Position numbers and translations under genes: made by a program
Shown: positions 10,189-20,899 of the stretch, one piece after another
How the letters are laid out: each line of letters opens with the position of its first letter
Numbering within the stretch: position 1 is the stretch's first letter
The notes under the pieces: generated by a model
What the model saw: the letters and a program-made list of their open reading frames with translations, nothing else
Databases searched by the model: none
What the model was told of the DNA's origin: nothing
Source: Miscanthus floridulus
Taxonomy: Eukaryota > Streptophyta > Magnoliopsida > Poales > Poaceae
Direction: 5' to 3'
Length of the DNA: 64,000 nucleotides
NCBI RefSeq assembly: GCF_019320115.1
Contig: NC_089593.1
Coordinates: 10,860,386 to 10,924,385, forward strand

Positions 10189-11415
10189 TGTCGAGTTCAT
10201 AAACCCGGGGTCCCTCAGGGACTGGCTTCCACGCCAAGGCTCAACCCAAGAGTCTAAAGCGATAGGGTGGAAGGGCGGCCCAGTCACCGACCGGAAGGTC
10301 TGACCGAAGAGGAACAGCGCCCGCTCATCGACTACTTTGGCCTATCTCTCTGACCGGAGCGTTCGCTTCGACTCCAGCCGCCTCTGGACGACCCCTCCGA
10401 TCAGAAGGCCTGGCCCAAAACACCACTTCCGACTCTGACCCCGCGTCTCCGACCCGGGTTCGTAGGAACCCTGCTCACCGCTCTTCTCCGACCGGCACAC
10501 TCAGAGTCGACTGGAGCCATCCGACCGGAGACGCTCGCTCGGTGGGAACCAGAAGACGTGCGGAGAAAAGCAAGGCAAGGCTCACAAGTCAAAACCACTG
10601 TACCAGGGACCATACCCTGCATGGAATAGTACTCTGCAGCCACCCTAATACAAATAGTATTGTAGGCGCCGACATCTCCCTCTACAGTATTATAGGGTCC
10701 GCAAAAACTCCCATACGGTAAGGCCCCCACGTGCCTCTGGGCATCGATAGCGGTATGGGCGCCAGGATTTACCGTACCGGATGAACATAGCGAGACTCCT
10801 CACATGCCTCTAGGCATCAAACAATATTTGCAGGTACCGACGTCTACCATCCTTGAAAAAGGCAGCACGACCTCCCGTATGCATCTGACATTCTATAGTG
10901 ACATCAACAGTATTGTAGGCGCCTACCATTATCTTGTACTCGTCGGCGTGGGCAACAAGGCTCGGTAGCATACGTACCCTCACCCTCTCACTTGTAAAGC
11001 CGTCCCCTTTATCTATAAAAGGGGACGCGCCCCCTCCAACAAAGAAAGAGCCCTTCTTGAAGATAACAAGCACCGATCAAGTTCACTAGCTCACGACCAC
11101 AGAACCGCCGGGTTCGGACTCCAAGCACAAGCTTGAACACTTAGCTCATAGCGTAGCTCCTGTCGCTCTTGGCCCTTCCGACCGGAGCCGACCGGACCTC
11201 CTGTACACCCCTTCTTCCTCCTTCTCGTTTGTAACCCCACTGCAAACTTCGAGCACCTGGACTCAGGAATAAAGTCACTGACCGACCCAAACTGTACATA
11301 GGGCACGTTGCCTAAACTAGTATAAATCCTGTGTCATTGAGTGCTAGGCCACCTCCGATCACAACGTACGGCAAAACTACAAATATTCACTAGTTGGTCA
11401 CTTTCTGCACCGACA
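10189..11415 (+). repeat. 3' LTR
   Basis: Starts TGTCGAGTTCATAAACC and ends CACCGACA, followed by the target duplication ACTAT. It contains the conserved CTATAAAAG at 11013. An insert of about 30 bases (GCCGACATCTCCCTCTACAG) near 10668-10697 is absent from the 5' LTR. Confidence 0.9.
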
Positions 11416-11420
11416 ACTAT

Positions 11421-11600
11421 AGTAATATGTTTTCAGAGGTGGTTGGGAATACCAGCCATCACTGAAAAAGCACAATTTCCAAAGATGAATAAAAAACATC
11501 CACCTTGAGAAAATGAGGGCTATTTACAGAGACGACTAGAAACAACTGATGTTTCTACTAGCCACCTCTAGAACGGTGCATAAAATATTTAGCAGACACC
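11421..11600. mobile_element. CACTA-like remnant, right part
   Basis: This continues the element split by the LTR insertion. The unit TTTTCAGAGGTGGTTGGGAA and its inverted form (ACTAGCCACCTCTAGAA) are typical of subterminal arrays. I cannot find a clean right terminus. Confidence 0.4.
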
Positions 11601-13079
11601 TTCCTCGTCGGACAGAACCGTAGCCCGATGAAGGAGAAAGGGGAGCACCTAAGAGTAACCCTAATTTTGCAAATCTAAAATGGGAAAAGTTTTGCTCTTG
11701 ATTTTCTTGGAGGAGGTGACTCTAAAAAGGTAAGCTTATGCCATTACAAACATCTTATTGAAGTTTAGTGCTAGATTACTTGATTAATAATTTTTTTTGT
11801 TTTATCTCTGCTTGCATGCTTGTGATAACTAGAAATGAAATTAGATCAAATATTTTTGTGGGACTTGGATAAATTGAGTAGGGGAGTAAGATTCTCCCAC
11901 TATTTAACCTTCGTGGCTTGATTTTTATGGTCTACTACTTAATTTTTGAATAAGGATTAAGCTTGGATCTAGAACTAGATCTAGATATATGCATGACATG
12001 GGGAGTTAGAGAACGTTAAAATATTTTTTGAGTTAGGTTGAATATTAATTGTTGTCAATTATTTTCTTTCAATCTTTTGATTTTAATTATAAAATTCTCA
12101 ATGCTCTGCTAGTTAAATTAAGTAATAGCTTGAATAGGGACTAAATTAATCAATAGCTTGACTGCAGGGGTTTACTATTGTTTTTTACACTGGTAATTCA
12201 AGTAAAGTTGGTTTGTTTTATTTACAATTTAAATTTAATGAATTCTATTATGTCACATTTGTTATCTTAATTGTAATATCTATGTTGCTACATTTGAATG
12301 AATTCATATTTTTTTCTTTGCTATTTGCTATGTTAAAACTTAAAAGATGGACATGGCCCTGCGCCTCCCTCCTCTGCCTGGCCTGTTGGCCTCTCCCAAA
12401 TCGACAAACCAACTTCCTTTTTCTTTTTTAGAAATGACAAACCAACTTCTGGTATAGGAAAGGACGCGGATAAGCGGCGACCCGTCGCGCATAAACCTAT
12501 CGCGCGACCCCATCTCCGCTTGCAAAATTCTCACTTCCACGATCCGACCAGCCCTGCCACAGCTGATGTCACGCAATCCATAAATAGAAAGTATTTTCTT
12601 TAATTGGCTATAACTTTTGAATGTTGTATCCGTTTTCGATTCCGGCTGCGTCGGTACGTTCTACGTGATGAGGCGAACAAAACTACACCCCACTTGCATA
12701 TATTTCGAAGAACTTTATTTTAGTAGCAATTTATATGTAAGTATGTGCGAGGCTAGTAGATTTATAAAGGAGTTACTACTGTGTAATACGAAAGTTGCTA
12801 CTTAAAAAATACACTAAAGCTTTTACATTGTGTATGCACATCGATTGTTGACGGAAATAAAGCGCGACCCATCTCGCTATTTTGTGAGCGCGCGATCAGC
12901 CGTGCATGCGCCGACCAGCCCTGCTACTCTGCCGCTACTTTCCCTTTTTTCGCTTGTGGTACCTAAAGGGACAAATTATTAAAACAAACATTGCATAAGC
13001 TGCTAACCAGAGGGATAAGTTATTATACAAGTCATTACGAAAGCTAGGAAACATGACTTGCTACCAACTGGAGGCATTT
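11601..13079. other. Non-coding stretch between the LTR element and the A-rich block
   Basis: AT-rich sequence with no convincing open frame. The 12430-12960 part carries scattered GCGCGACC motifs and a CCGACCAGCCCTGC repeat (12545 and 12911), suggesting a decayed mobile element. No RNA gene was recognised. Confidence 0.4.
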
Positions 13080-13705
13080 ATTACAAAAAGGTAGTGAAAA
13101 TGACTTGCTGCCATCTGAAACTGAAATTGACAAACCAAAAACTTGAGCTGAAATTCGCAAACAAAAATTAAAAACTAAAGTAGACACGATAAAAACAAAA
13201 AAATGAAACATATAACTAAAAACTAAAGTAGACATTCGAACCTGAAATAAAAACTAAAACACTGAAATAGCTACTAGAAAATAAAAATGAAATTGAGAAA
13301 ATAAATCTGAAATTGACAAATAGTAACTCAAAACTAAAGTAGACACCATTAAAAAATGGAAACATATGACTAAAAAGAATACAAAATAAAAAACAAAAAA
13401 ATTAAACTGACAAATACAAACTAAAAATAAAACCAAACTAAAATTACCAGAAAAAGAAACTAAAATAGAAAAAAATAAAACTGAAATTATCAAAAAAATA
13501 ATACTAAAATTGACAACAAAAATGTTAAACTAAAATTGACAAATAGAAAATAAAAACTAAAGTAGACAAAATAAAAAAATATCACTAAATACTGAAATTG
13601 ATAAAAAAAACTGAAAGCTGAAGTAGGCAAAATGAAAAAAAAGAAACTGACATAACCAAAACAGACTAAGTATAAGAAAGTTATCGCATTTTTTGAAAAA
13701 AAGAA
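13080..13705. repeat. A-rich degenerate tandem repeat upstream of CDC45
   Basis: The + strand is built of short A-rich units such as AACTAAAGTAGACA, CTGAAATTGACAAA and AAAATAAAAACTAAA repeated with variation. Reverse-strand open frames rich in Phe, Ile and Leu across it are artefacts of this composition. It lies 0.5-1.1 kb upstream of the CDC45 start. Confidence 0.7.
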
Positions 13706-14216
13706 AAGAAAACAAAACAAAAAATATGAGTGGAGCAACTCTACCCGAGCTGCAGCAAGTGTCGTATCCTGCATGCATGGCCTTGCATGCGAGTGGGCAC
13801 GGAACGAGCAGGCGGGCCAGGCTGCGTGGGCGCGGGGTCGCTGGAGCGCGACCTGTCGTCGGTTAAACTTTGCGTATAGGAAATGTGATCCAATATCTTT
13901 CTTGATGGCTGTTGGGCTTTGAGGAAACATGGTCCAGTCCAACGACCTCTGGGCCGAGCCGTTGTAGCAAACATCATCAATGTGCAGGTCCAGCCCACAA
14001 TCGGAAGGACCCATCAATGTGGAGGTCCAGCCCAGAAGCGGGAGCCCCCTGAAATCTAAAATTTTGGTTGGCGGGGCATCGGCTTCCCTCCCAAACCCAA
14101 ATTCCAATTCCAAATCCACCGAAATCCCAAATTCAGCGATCCCCGCGCGTCTTCACAAAAAGCTCCCGCCCGCTCCAGCATTCCTCACTCAGATCCCTCC
14201 AATTGATGCGGCGGCG

Positions 14217-16049
14217 ATGGTGCGCGAGCTCCGCGTCGACTCCTTCTACGCGCGCCTCCGCGCCGCCGCGGCCGTGGCCGCGGGCTCCTCGTCCCCGCTC
14301 CTGATCCTCCCGTCCGCCGCCGACGCCGACTCGCTGTGCGCGGTCAGGGTGCTGGCGCACGTCCTCTCCGCCGACTCCATCCGCTTCTCCATCTACCCCG
14401 TCTCCTCCGCCGCCTCCGCCAGTGCGCTCCTCGCCTCCTTCTCCGCCTCCGCCTCCACCCCGCTCTGCCTCGTCCTCGTCAACTGGGGCGCGCACCGGGA
14501 CCTGCGCGCGCTGCTTCCCCCCGCCGCCACCGCCTTCGTCGTCGACTCACACCGCCCCGCCCACCTCCACAACCTCTGCGCGCGCAACGACCGCGTCGTC
14601 GTCCTCTTCACCGCCGACGATGAGCACACCGCGGATCTCTCCTACGACTTCGACCTCTCCGCGCTCGCCGACGCCTCCGACCTCGCCGCCGGCGCGCACG
14701 CCGACGACCACCTCCGTGGCGGTCCCAACTCCGACTCGGAGGATTCGGACGCCGATGAGGATGATGACGCCGCCGGCGGCGGCGGCAGGAGGAAGAGGCG
14801 CCGCCTCTCCGACGACGACGGCGACGGCCCTGACGCGGACCCCGTGAGGCTCTTCGACAGGCTGCGCCGCGAGTACTACCGCCTCGGCACCTTCCACGGC
14901 AAGCCGTCGGGGTGCCTCATGTACGACCTCGCCCACGCGATGCGGAAGAACACCAACGAGCTCCTCTGGCTCGCCTGCGTCGCCCTCACCGACCAGTTCG
15001 TCCACGACCGCATCACCAACGAGCGCTACCAGGCCGCTGTCATGGAGCTCGAGCAGCACATCAACGGCTCCGGCAACCTCGACCCGTCCGGCGCCGGCTC
15101 CGTCGTCACGCTCAAGGACGGCACCAAGATCCGGGCGCCGGAGGCCTCGCGCATCGCCTACGAGGACGAGCCCAGGCTCATGCTGCTAAGGGAGTGGAGC
15201 TTGTTCGACTCCATGCTCTGCTCCTCCTACGTCGCCACCAAGCTCAAGACCTGGAGCGACAATGGGCTCAAGAAGCTCAAGCTGCTGCTCGCCAGGATGG
15301 GCTTCCCGCTCGCCGACTGCCAGAAGAACTTCCAGTACATGAGCATGGAGGTCAAGCGCAAGATGCGGGATGAGTTTGACCGCTTCCTGCCCGAGTATGG
15401 CCTCACCGAGTTTTACTACCGGAGCTTCTTGAGAGTGCATGGCTACAGGTCCAAAGTTTCTGCTGCAGATGTTGTGTATGGTGTCACAGCGTTGCTTGAA
15501 TCACTGGATGCTGAGTCCAAGGATGCAAAGGGGTCTTCAGCGGCTGAGCAGTTTTGGGTTGCTTACTCTGCATTGTCACTGAGCAATGCTGACCAGTTGC
15601 GAAAAGGGATGCAATCTGCAATTGAGATACAGAGGGCGATATTGAGACAAGGAAGCTCGGCGATTACTAGGACAGGGTTTATACGGAGTGCCAAGAAGTT
15701 CCGGTGGGTGAAGCTTGATGACCCTGTGGACACTAACAAGCTTTGCCATCCGCAGGCACTTACCAAGTTCTGCTTCTTTCTGCTGGATGCTCTAAAGGAA
15801 AGGGGAGCAAGGATGAAGCCACTAATCTGTGCATGCTTAGCAAAGGAGCCTGAGAAGGTGCTAGTTGTCGGGGTATGTGGGAAGCCAAGGCTTGGGGCTG
15901 TCCAGGGGAATGCGTTTGGTAACGCTTTCAGGTCTGCAGCAGAGGAGATTGGTGCGGACTATTTCCATGACATGTTTGAGTCATCATGGATTGTTCTCGA
16001 TGTTGTTGCTGTCAGTTCTTTCATGATTCGATTGACGGAGAAGCTATGA
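14217..16049 (+). CDS. CDC45: CDC45 replication initiation protein
   Basis: A 610-residue protein encoded in one exon. CDC45 joins MCM2-7 and GINS in the CMG helicase that unwinds DNA at replication forks in the nucleus, and is needed for origin firing in S phase. The family is a relative of RecJ/DHH phosphoesterases. The N-terminal DHH-like motifs are visible as ADADSLCAV (about 35-43) and FVVDSHRP (107-114). An acidic linker with a basic nuclear-localisation-like RRKRRR follows (about 168-207), and then the helical central region and conserved C-terminus (FVHDRITNERY, FFLLDALKERG). The frame is open 79 codons further upstream, but I choose the ATG at 14217: MVREL is the expected start, the context GCGGCGATGG is strong, and the upstream residues look like untranslated leader. 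GC content is extreme in the first 1.2 kb and drops after about 15440. The length fits the family and I see no break. Confidence 0.95.
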   Translation: MVRELRVDSFYARLRAAAAVAAGSSSPLLILPSAADADSLCAVRVLAHVLSADSIRFSIYPVSSAASASALLASFSASASTPLCLVLVNWGAHRDLRALLPPAATAFVVDSHRPAHLHNLCARNDRVVVLFTADDEHTADLSYDFDLSALADASDLAAGAHADDHLRGGPNSDSEDSDADEDDDAAGGGGRRKRRRLSDDDGDGPDADPVRLFDRLRREYYRLGTFHGKPSGCLMYDLAHAMRKNTNELLWLACVALTDQFVHDRITNERYQAAVMELEQHINGSGNLDPSGAGSVVTLKDGTKIRAPEASRIAYEDEPRLMLLREWSLFDSMLCSSYVATKLKTWSDNGLKKLKLLLARMGFPLADCQKNFQYMSMEVKRKMRDEFDRFLPEYGLTEFYYRSFLRVHGYRSKVSAADVVYGVTALLESLDAESKDAKGSSAAEQFWVAYSALSLSNADQLRKGMQSAIEIQRAILRQGSSAITRTGFIRSAKKFRWVKLDDPVDTNKLCHPQALTKFCFFLLDALKERGARMKPLICACLAKEPEKVLVVGVCGKPRLGAVQGNAFGNAFRSAAEEIGADYFHDMFESSWIVLDVVAVSSFMIRLTEKL

Positions 16050-16127
16050 TCAGATGGCATGAGCTTTGTATAACGCGGATCATTCTTTCAGTTCCTAGGA
16101 TGGAAGACTCGGGCATGATTCTCTCCA

Positions 16128-16133
16128 AATAAA
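16128..16133 (+). terminator. Likely CDC45 polyadenylation signal
   Basis: AATAAA lies 79 bases after the CDC45 stop codon, a normal distance for a near-upstream polyadenylation element. Confidence 0.45.
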
Positions 16134-16684
16134 GGTGCTGGGGGTCAGGTGGTACACGACATGCATTTTCCTAAATACCAGTCCACCTGCCATTTCACTA
16201 ACCTAGTGGTAGCAGGCCTGACAGGCATTCTGCTTTCTAAGTTTGAGCTGCCCAATGATCATGACTTCAGAAAGCTGAGAAAATGAGTTTCCTGTCTTAA
16301 TTCCCCCATTAGCCAATGATAGATCTATAGGTTCAGATGCAAATCTGATTCTGACATAGAGGTGGCAAGGTGTATGTGTTTACTGTTTTTCTTTATCCGA
16401 TAGAATGGATGATTGTATCTGTATCTGCATGAACATGCTTGTGAACATTTGTTGTATTCCATTCTGCATCACAAGTTTCTTGAAATCCTATAAGTTTATA
16501 ACAAGCGCCTTTATCTAGTATATATTTGTGAGCCTGCTCTTGTTTGTATGAAGTACAAAGCTTTGTTACGAGCAGATATGTTCTTTTCTATATAAAGTAT
16601 CCTGAAGCAAGTTTTAAGTGGTGCCACTTTCTTTTTGTCAGTGTGGTTGGCTGTAAACATGTACTATGTTAATCATGACTGTTG

Positions 16685-18030
16685 CAGTACAAAGGAGTAT
16701 CATTATCATATATCAGGTATGTCATCTCCTGGTCCAAGATTGTTCAGGTAGCTACTCTGGAGCAGTACTTCCCCAATGCTCTGGGCAAGTGCTCTTTAGC
16801 ACCTTATATGTTTTACACAATCTACAGAGAATAGGGAGCTGTTTCGTAACAAAGTCCTATGGTTGTGTTGAATTGTAATTGCTGTGTCCATCCACTAGAC
16901 TAACACTGTATCCTCATGTTTCACAGTACAGCCTTGTGTGATTTGCATCCTAGAGGCTAATATGTGACAGTTTTAGTAATTTTACACATCTCAGAAAAAA
17001 ACATGAATTTCCCAACCAGCTATTGCAAATTCATGATTCTGTGATGTTTATGATCGAAATAGTAGAGAAGAGTTCCATTTCCTGTTGACAAGTGTTAACT
17101 GAAATGCTAAATTGCTAATGCTTTCCTTTTCAATTTTAGGTGCATGTTGTAACAGATAGAAATGTTGGCCATCTCAATTTGATTTGAAGCATTAAAAGTT
17201 ATTTCTTACATAGTTACACTGACTGTAGTTGAAGTGTTCAGAGTTAGAGAAGTCACGACTCAGGAACCCTTTCGGCCTTTCCAAACTTGCCCGTTTTTTT
17301 AATAAACAACTGAATTAGTTGATATTTGTACAGACTACAGAGAAATATCATGTATCATGTATCAGGTATGTCATATCTCCTGGTCCAATTCACAGGTAGC
17401 TACTCTGGAGCAGTACTTCCTCAATGGTCTGGGCAAGTGCTCTTTTAGCACTTTATATGTTTTATACAGAGAATAGGGAGCTGTTTTGTAACAAAGTCCT
17501 ATGGTTGTTGTGGTCTTGTGGAGTTGTAATTGTAGTTGCTGTGTCCATCCACTAGGTTAGAAGCCAACCATTCAATGTTGAATAACACTGTATCCTCATG
17601 TTTCACAGTACAGCCTTCTTGTGTGATTTGCATCCTAGAGCTTAATATGTGACACTTTTAGAGATTTCACACATCGTAGGCAAGAACTTGAATTTTTCAA
17701 CCAGCTATTGCAAATTCCTGGTCCAGTGAATGTTTGTGATCGAAATAGTAGAGCAGAGTTCCATTTCCTGTTGTTAACTGAAATGCTAAATTGCTAATGT
17801 TATCCTTTTCACTTTTAGATGCATGCTGTAACAGCATGAAGTGTTGGCCATCTCAATTTGATCTGAACAAAGTGTTGGCACTTGGCAGTTTTTGTGAACC
17901 GGAGATGTTTATATCTTACATAGTTACACTGACTGTAGTTGAAGTGGTTAGAGAATTCACGACTCAGGAACTCTGTCCAACTGAATTAGCTGTTTTTTTA
18001 ATAAACAACTGAATTTGCTGTATTTCTGTC
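16685..18030. repeat. Tandem duplication of about 650-690 bp downstream of CDC45
   Basis: Two copies lie end to end (about 16685-17330 and 17335-18030). Shared landmarks in order are ATATCAGGTATGTCAT, GTAGCTACTCTGGAGCAGTA, GAATAGGGAGCTGTTT, CCATTTCCTGTTG, GAAATGCTAAATTGCTAATG and TTTTTTTAATAAACAACTGAA. Copy 2 has about 45 extra bases near 17865-17910 and several small indels. There is no sustained open frame, so this is diverged non-coding sequence, possibly including alternative CDC45 3' sequence. Confidence 0.85.
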
Positions 18031-18560
18031 TCATCACATGTTATGTGCATGTGGTTTTCTAATTAGTTTATTGCAGTTGGTCATGTAAAATTACTGAACC
18101 ATATCCCTGTTTTCTGGAAGAAGTTTGATATACTTTGTTTTTCAGAATGATTAATATACTTTGTTACCTGCTGAACATTGTGCTGGGATAAATATACTTG
18201 TATACATAACAGTAGCAAGAGTGCACCACCCACGAGTGACAAGTATCCCTCTTCTCTTCCTGGAAGGCACCGTGTGTTGTTGGCCTGCAAGCTGAAAGCT
18301 TTTGTTTAGCTTTTTTTTTTAGCAAAAAAAAAAGCTTTTGTTTACCTGCTGCCGTGATAAATTGTGTGGGCTTTATAAATTCTGGCCCAGGGCCTCAGAC
18401 TGTTTGGGCCCGTGGATGTGTGGGCTACAAAACAGGAACAGCCAGATCAGCCTGTTTTCTGCTTTCACCCCTCTAATCTCTGCAGTCCGAATCTCCGAAT
18501 CTGTCCACATGTTTCAGACGGCGGCGGTCATCACCATTCACCGCCGCGCGGCGAGTGAGG

Positions 18561-18701
18561 ATGGCGCCGGCGCCTGCCGGTTCTGGCCATGGGTGCGCCT
18601 CACTGCGCAATTGCCCTTACCAATCCGCAAGCGCGGCACTCCATCGCCGCAGAGCGGTGGGCCATCTCCACACCACCGTGGCACCCCGCGCCGTCTGTTT
18701 T
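18561..18701 (+). CDS. Candidate first exon of an unidentified gene
   Basis: An ATG at 18561 in the context GTGAGGATGG opens a 47-residue frame that ends exactly at a consensus splice donor (TTTT then GTAAGT at 18702). The product is rich in Ala, Arg, Ser and His with almost no acidic residues (MAPAPAGSGHGCASLRNC, then ALHRRRAV), resembling an organelle transit peptide. I found no downstream exons in the following 2 kb, which is repeat-rich and AT-rich. It may be a truncated or degenerate gene, a captured exon, or chance. Function unknown. Confidence 0.3.
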
Positions 18702-19003
18702 GTAAGTTCCCTTCCTTCCCGTACACCTGCTTTTGCTTTTATTTCGTATAAATAAGAATCGCTTGCGTTTTTTCTTGCCAACGTGACTGAGCGCATTTTT
18801 TCTTCAGTAATTCTGCTTCCCTTCTGTCAAATCTTTTTAAGTTCTGCTTGCCTTTAATAAAACACTGACCGAATGGTTGTCAACCTAACGACCAGCGAAC
18901 CCAATTTTCCAACGCCTAACTCGTGCCTAACGATGATGTCCAATCCAATGTCAATCATGGTTGACAGTTGCCGGCTAACTGTTTTTAGCTATATGTGGAT
19001 GCA

Positions 19004-19190
19004 TAAATGTCAGTTCTGTGAACAACTGAATCTTTGATGATGACTTGACATCCACCTACACATTGTCTTCTGCTACTCAGTCCTGCCCTCTTGCTTGATT
19101 TTCTTGTTGGAAACAGGCGAAGGTTATTATCTGTTCTTCATGTCAGATAGCATCAATTTGATTGCTAGCAGTAAAGAATTCCGCACCAAA
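19004..19190. repeat. 187-bp direct repeat, copy 1
   Basis: Starts TAAATGTCAGTTCTGTGAAC and ends AATTCCGCACCAAA. It is nearly identical to 19424-19610 with only a few substitutions. It is separated from copy 2 by a MITE that lies exactly at the junction. Confidence 0.9.
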
Positions 19191-19193
19191 TAA

Positions 19194-19423
19194 GGGCGTG
19201 TTTAGTTGGCATTTTTTTTGGTTTTGGCTACTGTAGCACTTTCGTTTGTATTTGGCAATTAGTGTCTAATTATGGATTAATTAGGTTCGAAAGTTTCGTC
19301 TCGCGATTTCTCACCCAACTGTGCAATTAGTTTTGTTTTTTGTCTACACTTAGTACTCCATGCATGTGCCGCAAGATTCGATATGACACTTTGAGGTGAA
19401 GATTTTTGAATCTAAACAGGGCC
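19194..19423. mobile_element. Tourist-type MITE (PIF/Harbinger), 230 bp
   Basis: Ends GGGCGTGTTTAG and CTAAACAGGGCC are imperfect inverted repeats, flanked by TAA on both sides (19191-19193 and 19424-19426), the TWA duplication expected of PIF/Harbinger MITEs. It is non-coding. It sits precisely between two 187-bp direct repeats. Confidence 0.85.
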
Positions 19424-19610
19424 TAAATGTCCGTTCTGTGAACAACTGAATCTTTGATGATGACTTGACATCCACCTACACATTGTCTTCTGGTACTCAG
19501 TCCTGCCCTCTTGCTTGATTTTCTTGTTGGAAACAGGCAAAGGTTATTATCTGTTCTTCCTATCAGATAGCATCAATTTGATTGCTAGCAGTAAAGAATT
19601 TCGTACCAAA
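19424..19610. repeat. 187-bp direct repeat, copy 2
   Basis: Starts TAAATGTCCGTTCTGTGAAC and ends AATTTCGTACCAAA. Partner of 19004-19190. The TAA that begins this copy also serves as the MITE target duplication. Confidence 0.9.
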
Positions 19611-20890
19611 TCTTGAGCCCGGAGGTTTGGCTACAGAAAAGTTTCATGATTTTTTAGTTTTTCTCATACTGTAACCACACTTCCTTGTTTATGTTACTTT
19701 CTTCATGAAGATAATAAATAGATATCAAATACGACGAGAGTGTCAAACGTCTCTACTCTAGAATTCAATGATACAAGATCATTCTACAATCTACATAAAT
19801 GTTTTTTATGAGAAATCTTATGATACTTGGAAAATAATGATAACCATTCATCAGTCGAGATCTAATAACGGTTAAGAAGTGAGAGGTGCCTATTACAAGG
19901 TACCTCATTGTTGGCCAGTACTTAAAATTTGCGGACCAGGAACCAATTCTAAAATTTGTGGAAAAGGAGGTACCTAGTCCATTTGACCCAAGTCCCAACG
20001 CTGCCAGCTCTGCGCCTACTGTCACCGCCTGGCTCCCTGCATGCATGCGCTGCCACATCCCTCTCCCTACCGGCGGTGCCCCATCTCTCTCCTGCTGGCT
20101 GCTGCATTGAGGGATAGAATGGAATCACCTGCTGGAGCCTGGAGCATAGGTGGCACTGCAACGGTGCAAGATCAGCTGCACGTCCGGAGGAGAGCAGAGC
20201 AGCAGGGCTCAAGTGGAGGACCAGCTGATCTGCCATACAGTTGATTCCTCATATGGCTGTTATCTAAGGCCTGTCTTTGGTTTTGTCTGATGAGATGGTT
20301 ATAGTTATTCCGTGGGCTCATTCTTGTGGTTCAGATGAGATAAATTTGTGCGTTGACCTTTTGACCTTTGCTGGGTGATGCCCTTTTGACTTTTTGAATA
20401 ATACCAATGTTTCAGTATTACAAGAAAGCATACAAACTTGAAACATGCATGCAACTGCATCAAAGCCGTGGATGATTATTTGATACAGCAATTTGATTGA
20501 TGCTCTTACAGTATTTTGAATCAGCAGTGTAAGTTGCAAGGTGTTCTCTTATAATGTATGCCCATGCTTGATGCTCTTACAATGGTAACGATTTTCTGTT
20601 GTGTCTATTTCTCTTTTGGTGGCACATTCCTGCAACAGTTTTTGTCTTTATTGCAACCTTGATTTAGGTCGTTAAAGGTCATTTGTACTTTTGCAATTGT
20701 ACCTCTTATAGGCCGCCTTTAATTAGAGGTAGAGTCAGGCCTGCTGGGTACCTAGAACACTATTGGATGATCATTCTAGTAAAACTAATGTAGAGATTGT
20801 AATGTCACTTCTTAATCTCACATCATTCTCAGCACTGATTCAGGTCACTGTAATTTCAACGGCTGTGCAAGTTTTTCCATGGCAGTGACT
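19611..20890. other. Non-coding, no recognised feature
   Basis: AT-rich sequence with a GC-richer island at 19985-20230. Its open frames are short and unsupported. I see no gene, MITE end or RNA structure that I can defend here. Confidence 0.4.
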
Positions 20891-20899
20891 TGCTGAAAC

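Larger units (their letters stand above)
3074..11415 (+). mobile_element. Complete LTR retrotransposon, gag-only (Gypsy-like)
   Basis: Two long direct repeats (3074-4283 and 10189-11415) begin TGTCG and end with GACA. The five bases ACTAT directly before the first repeat (3069-3073) recur directly after the second (11416-11420), a perfect target-site duplication. The 5.9-kb interior has a tRNA-primer-like site just inside the left LTR, a decayed gag with zinc-knuckle-free remnants, and then tandem repeats. I see no protease, reverse transcriptase, RNase H or integrase. It therefore cannot have moved by itself and would have depended on enzymes of a related Gypsy element. The gag remnant resembles Retrotrans_gag of Tat-like grass elements. 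The two LTRs differ at about eight positions in their first 105 bases, so the insertion is not recent. Confidence 0.9.

Noticed and set aside
13044..13780. Hydrophobic minus-strand frames resembling multi-pass membrane proteins
   Set aside because: Phe/Ile/Leu-rich reading is forced by the A-rich tandem repeat on the plus strand. Frames are short, overlap each other and have no start context.
13980..14216. Upstream in-frame extension of CDC45 from an ATG at 13980
   Set aside because: The extra 79 residues are not CDC45-like, and the ATG at 14217 gives the conserved MVREL start in a strong context.
14133..15059. Long minus-strand frames opposite CDC45
   Set aside because: Shadows produced by the high GC3 of CDC45. 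The products are Val/Gly/Glu-rich and low complexity.
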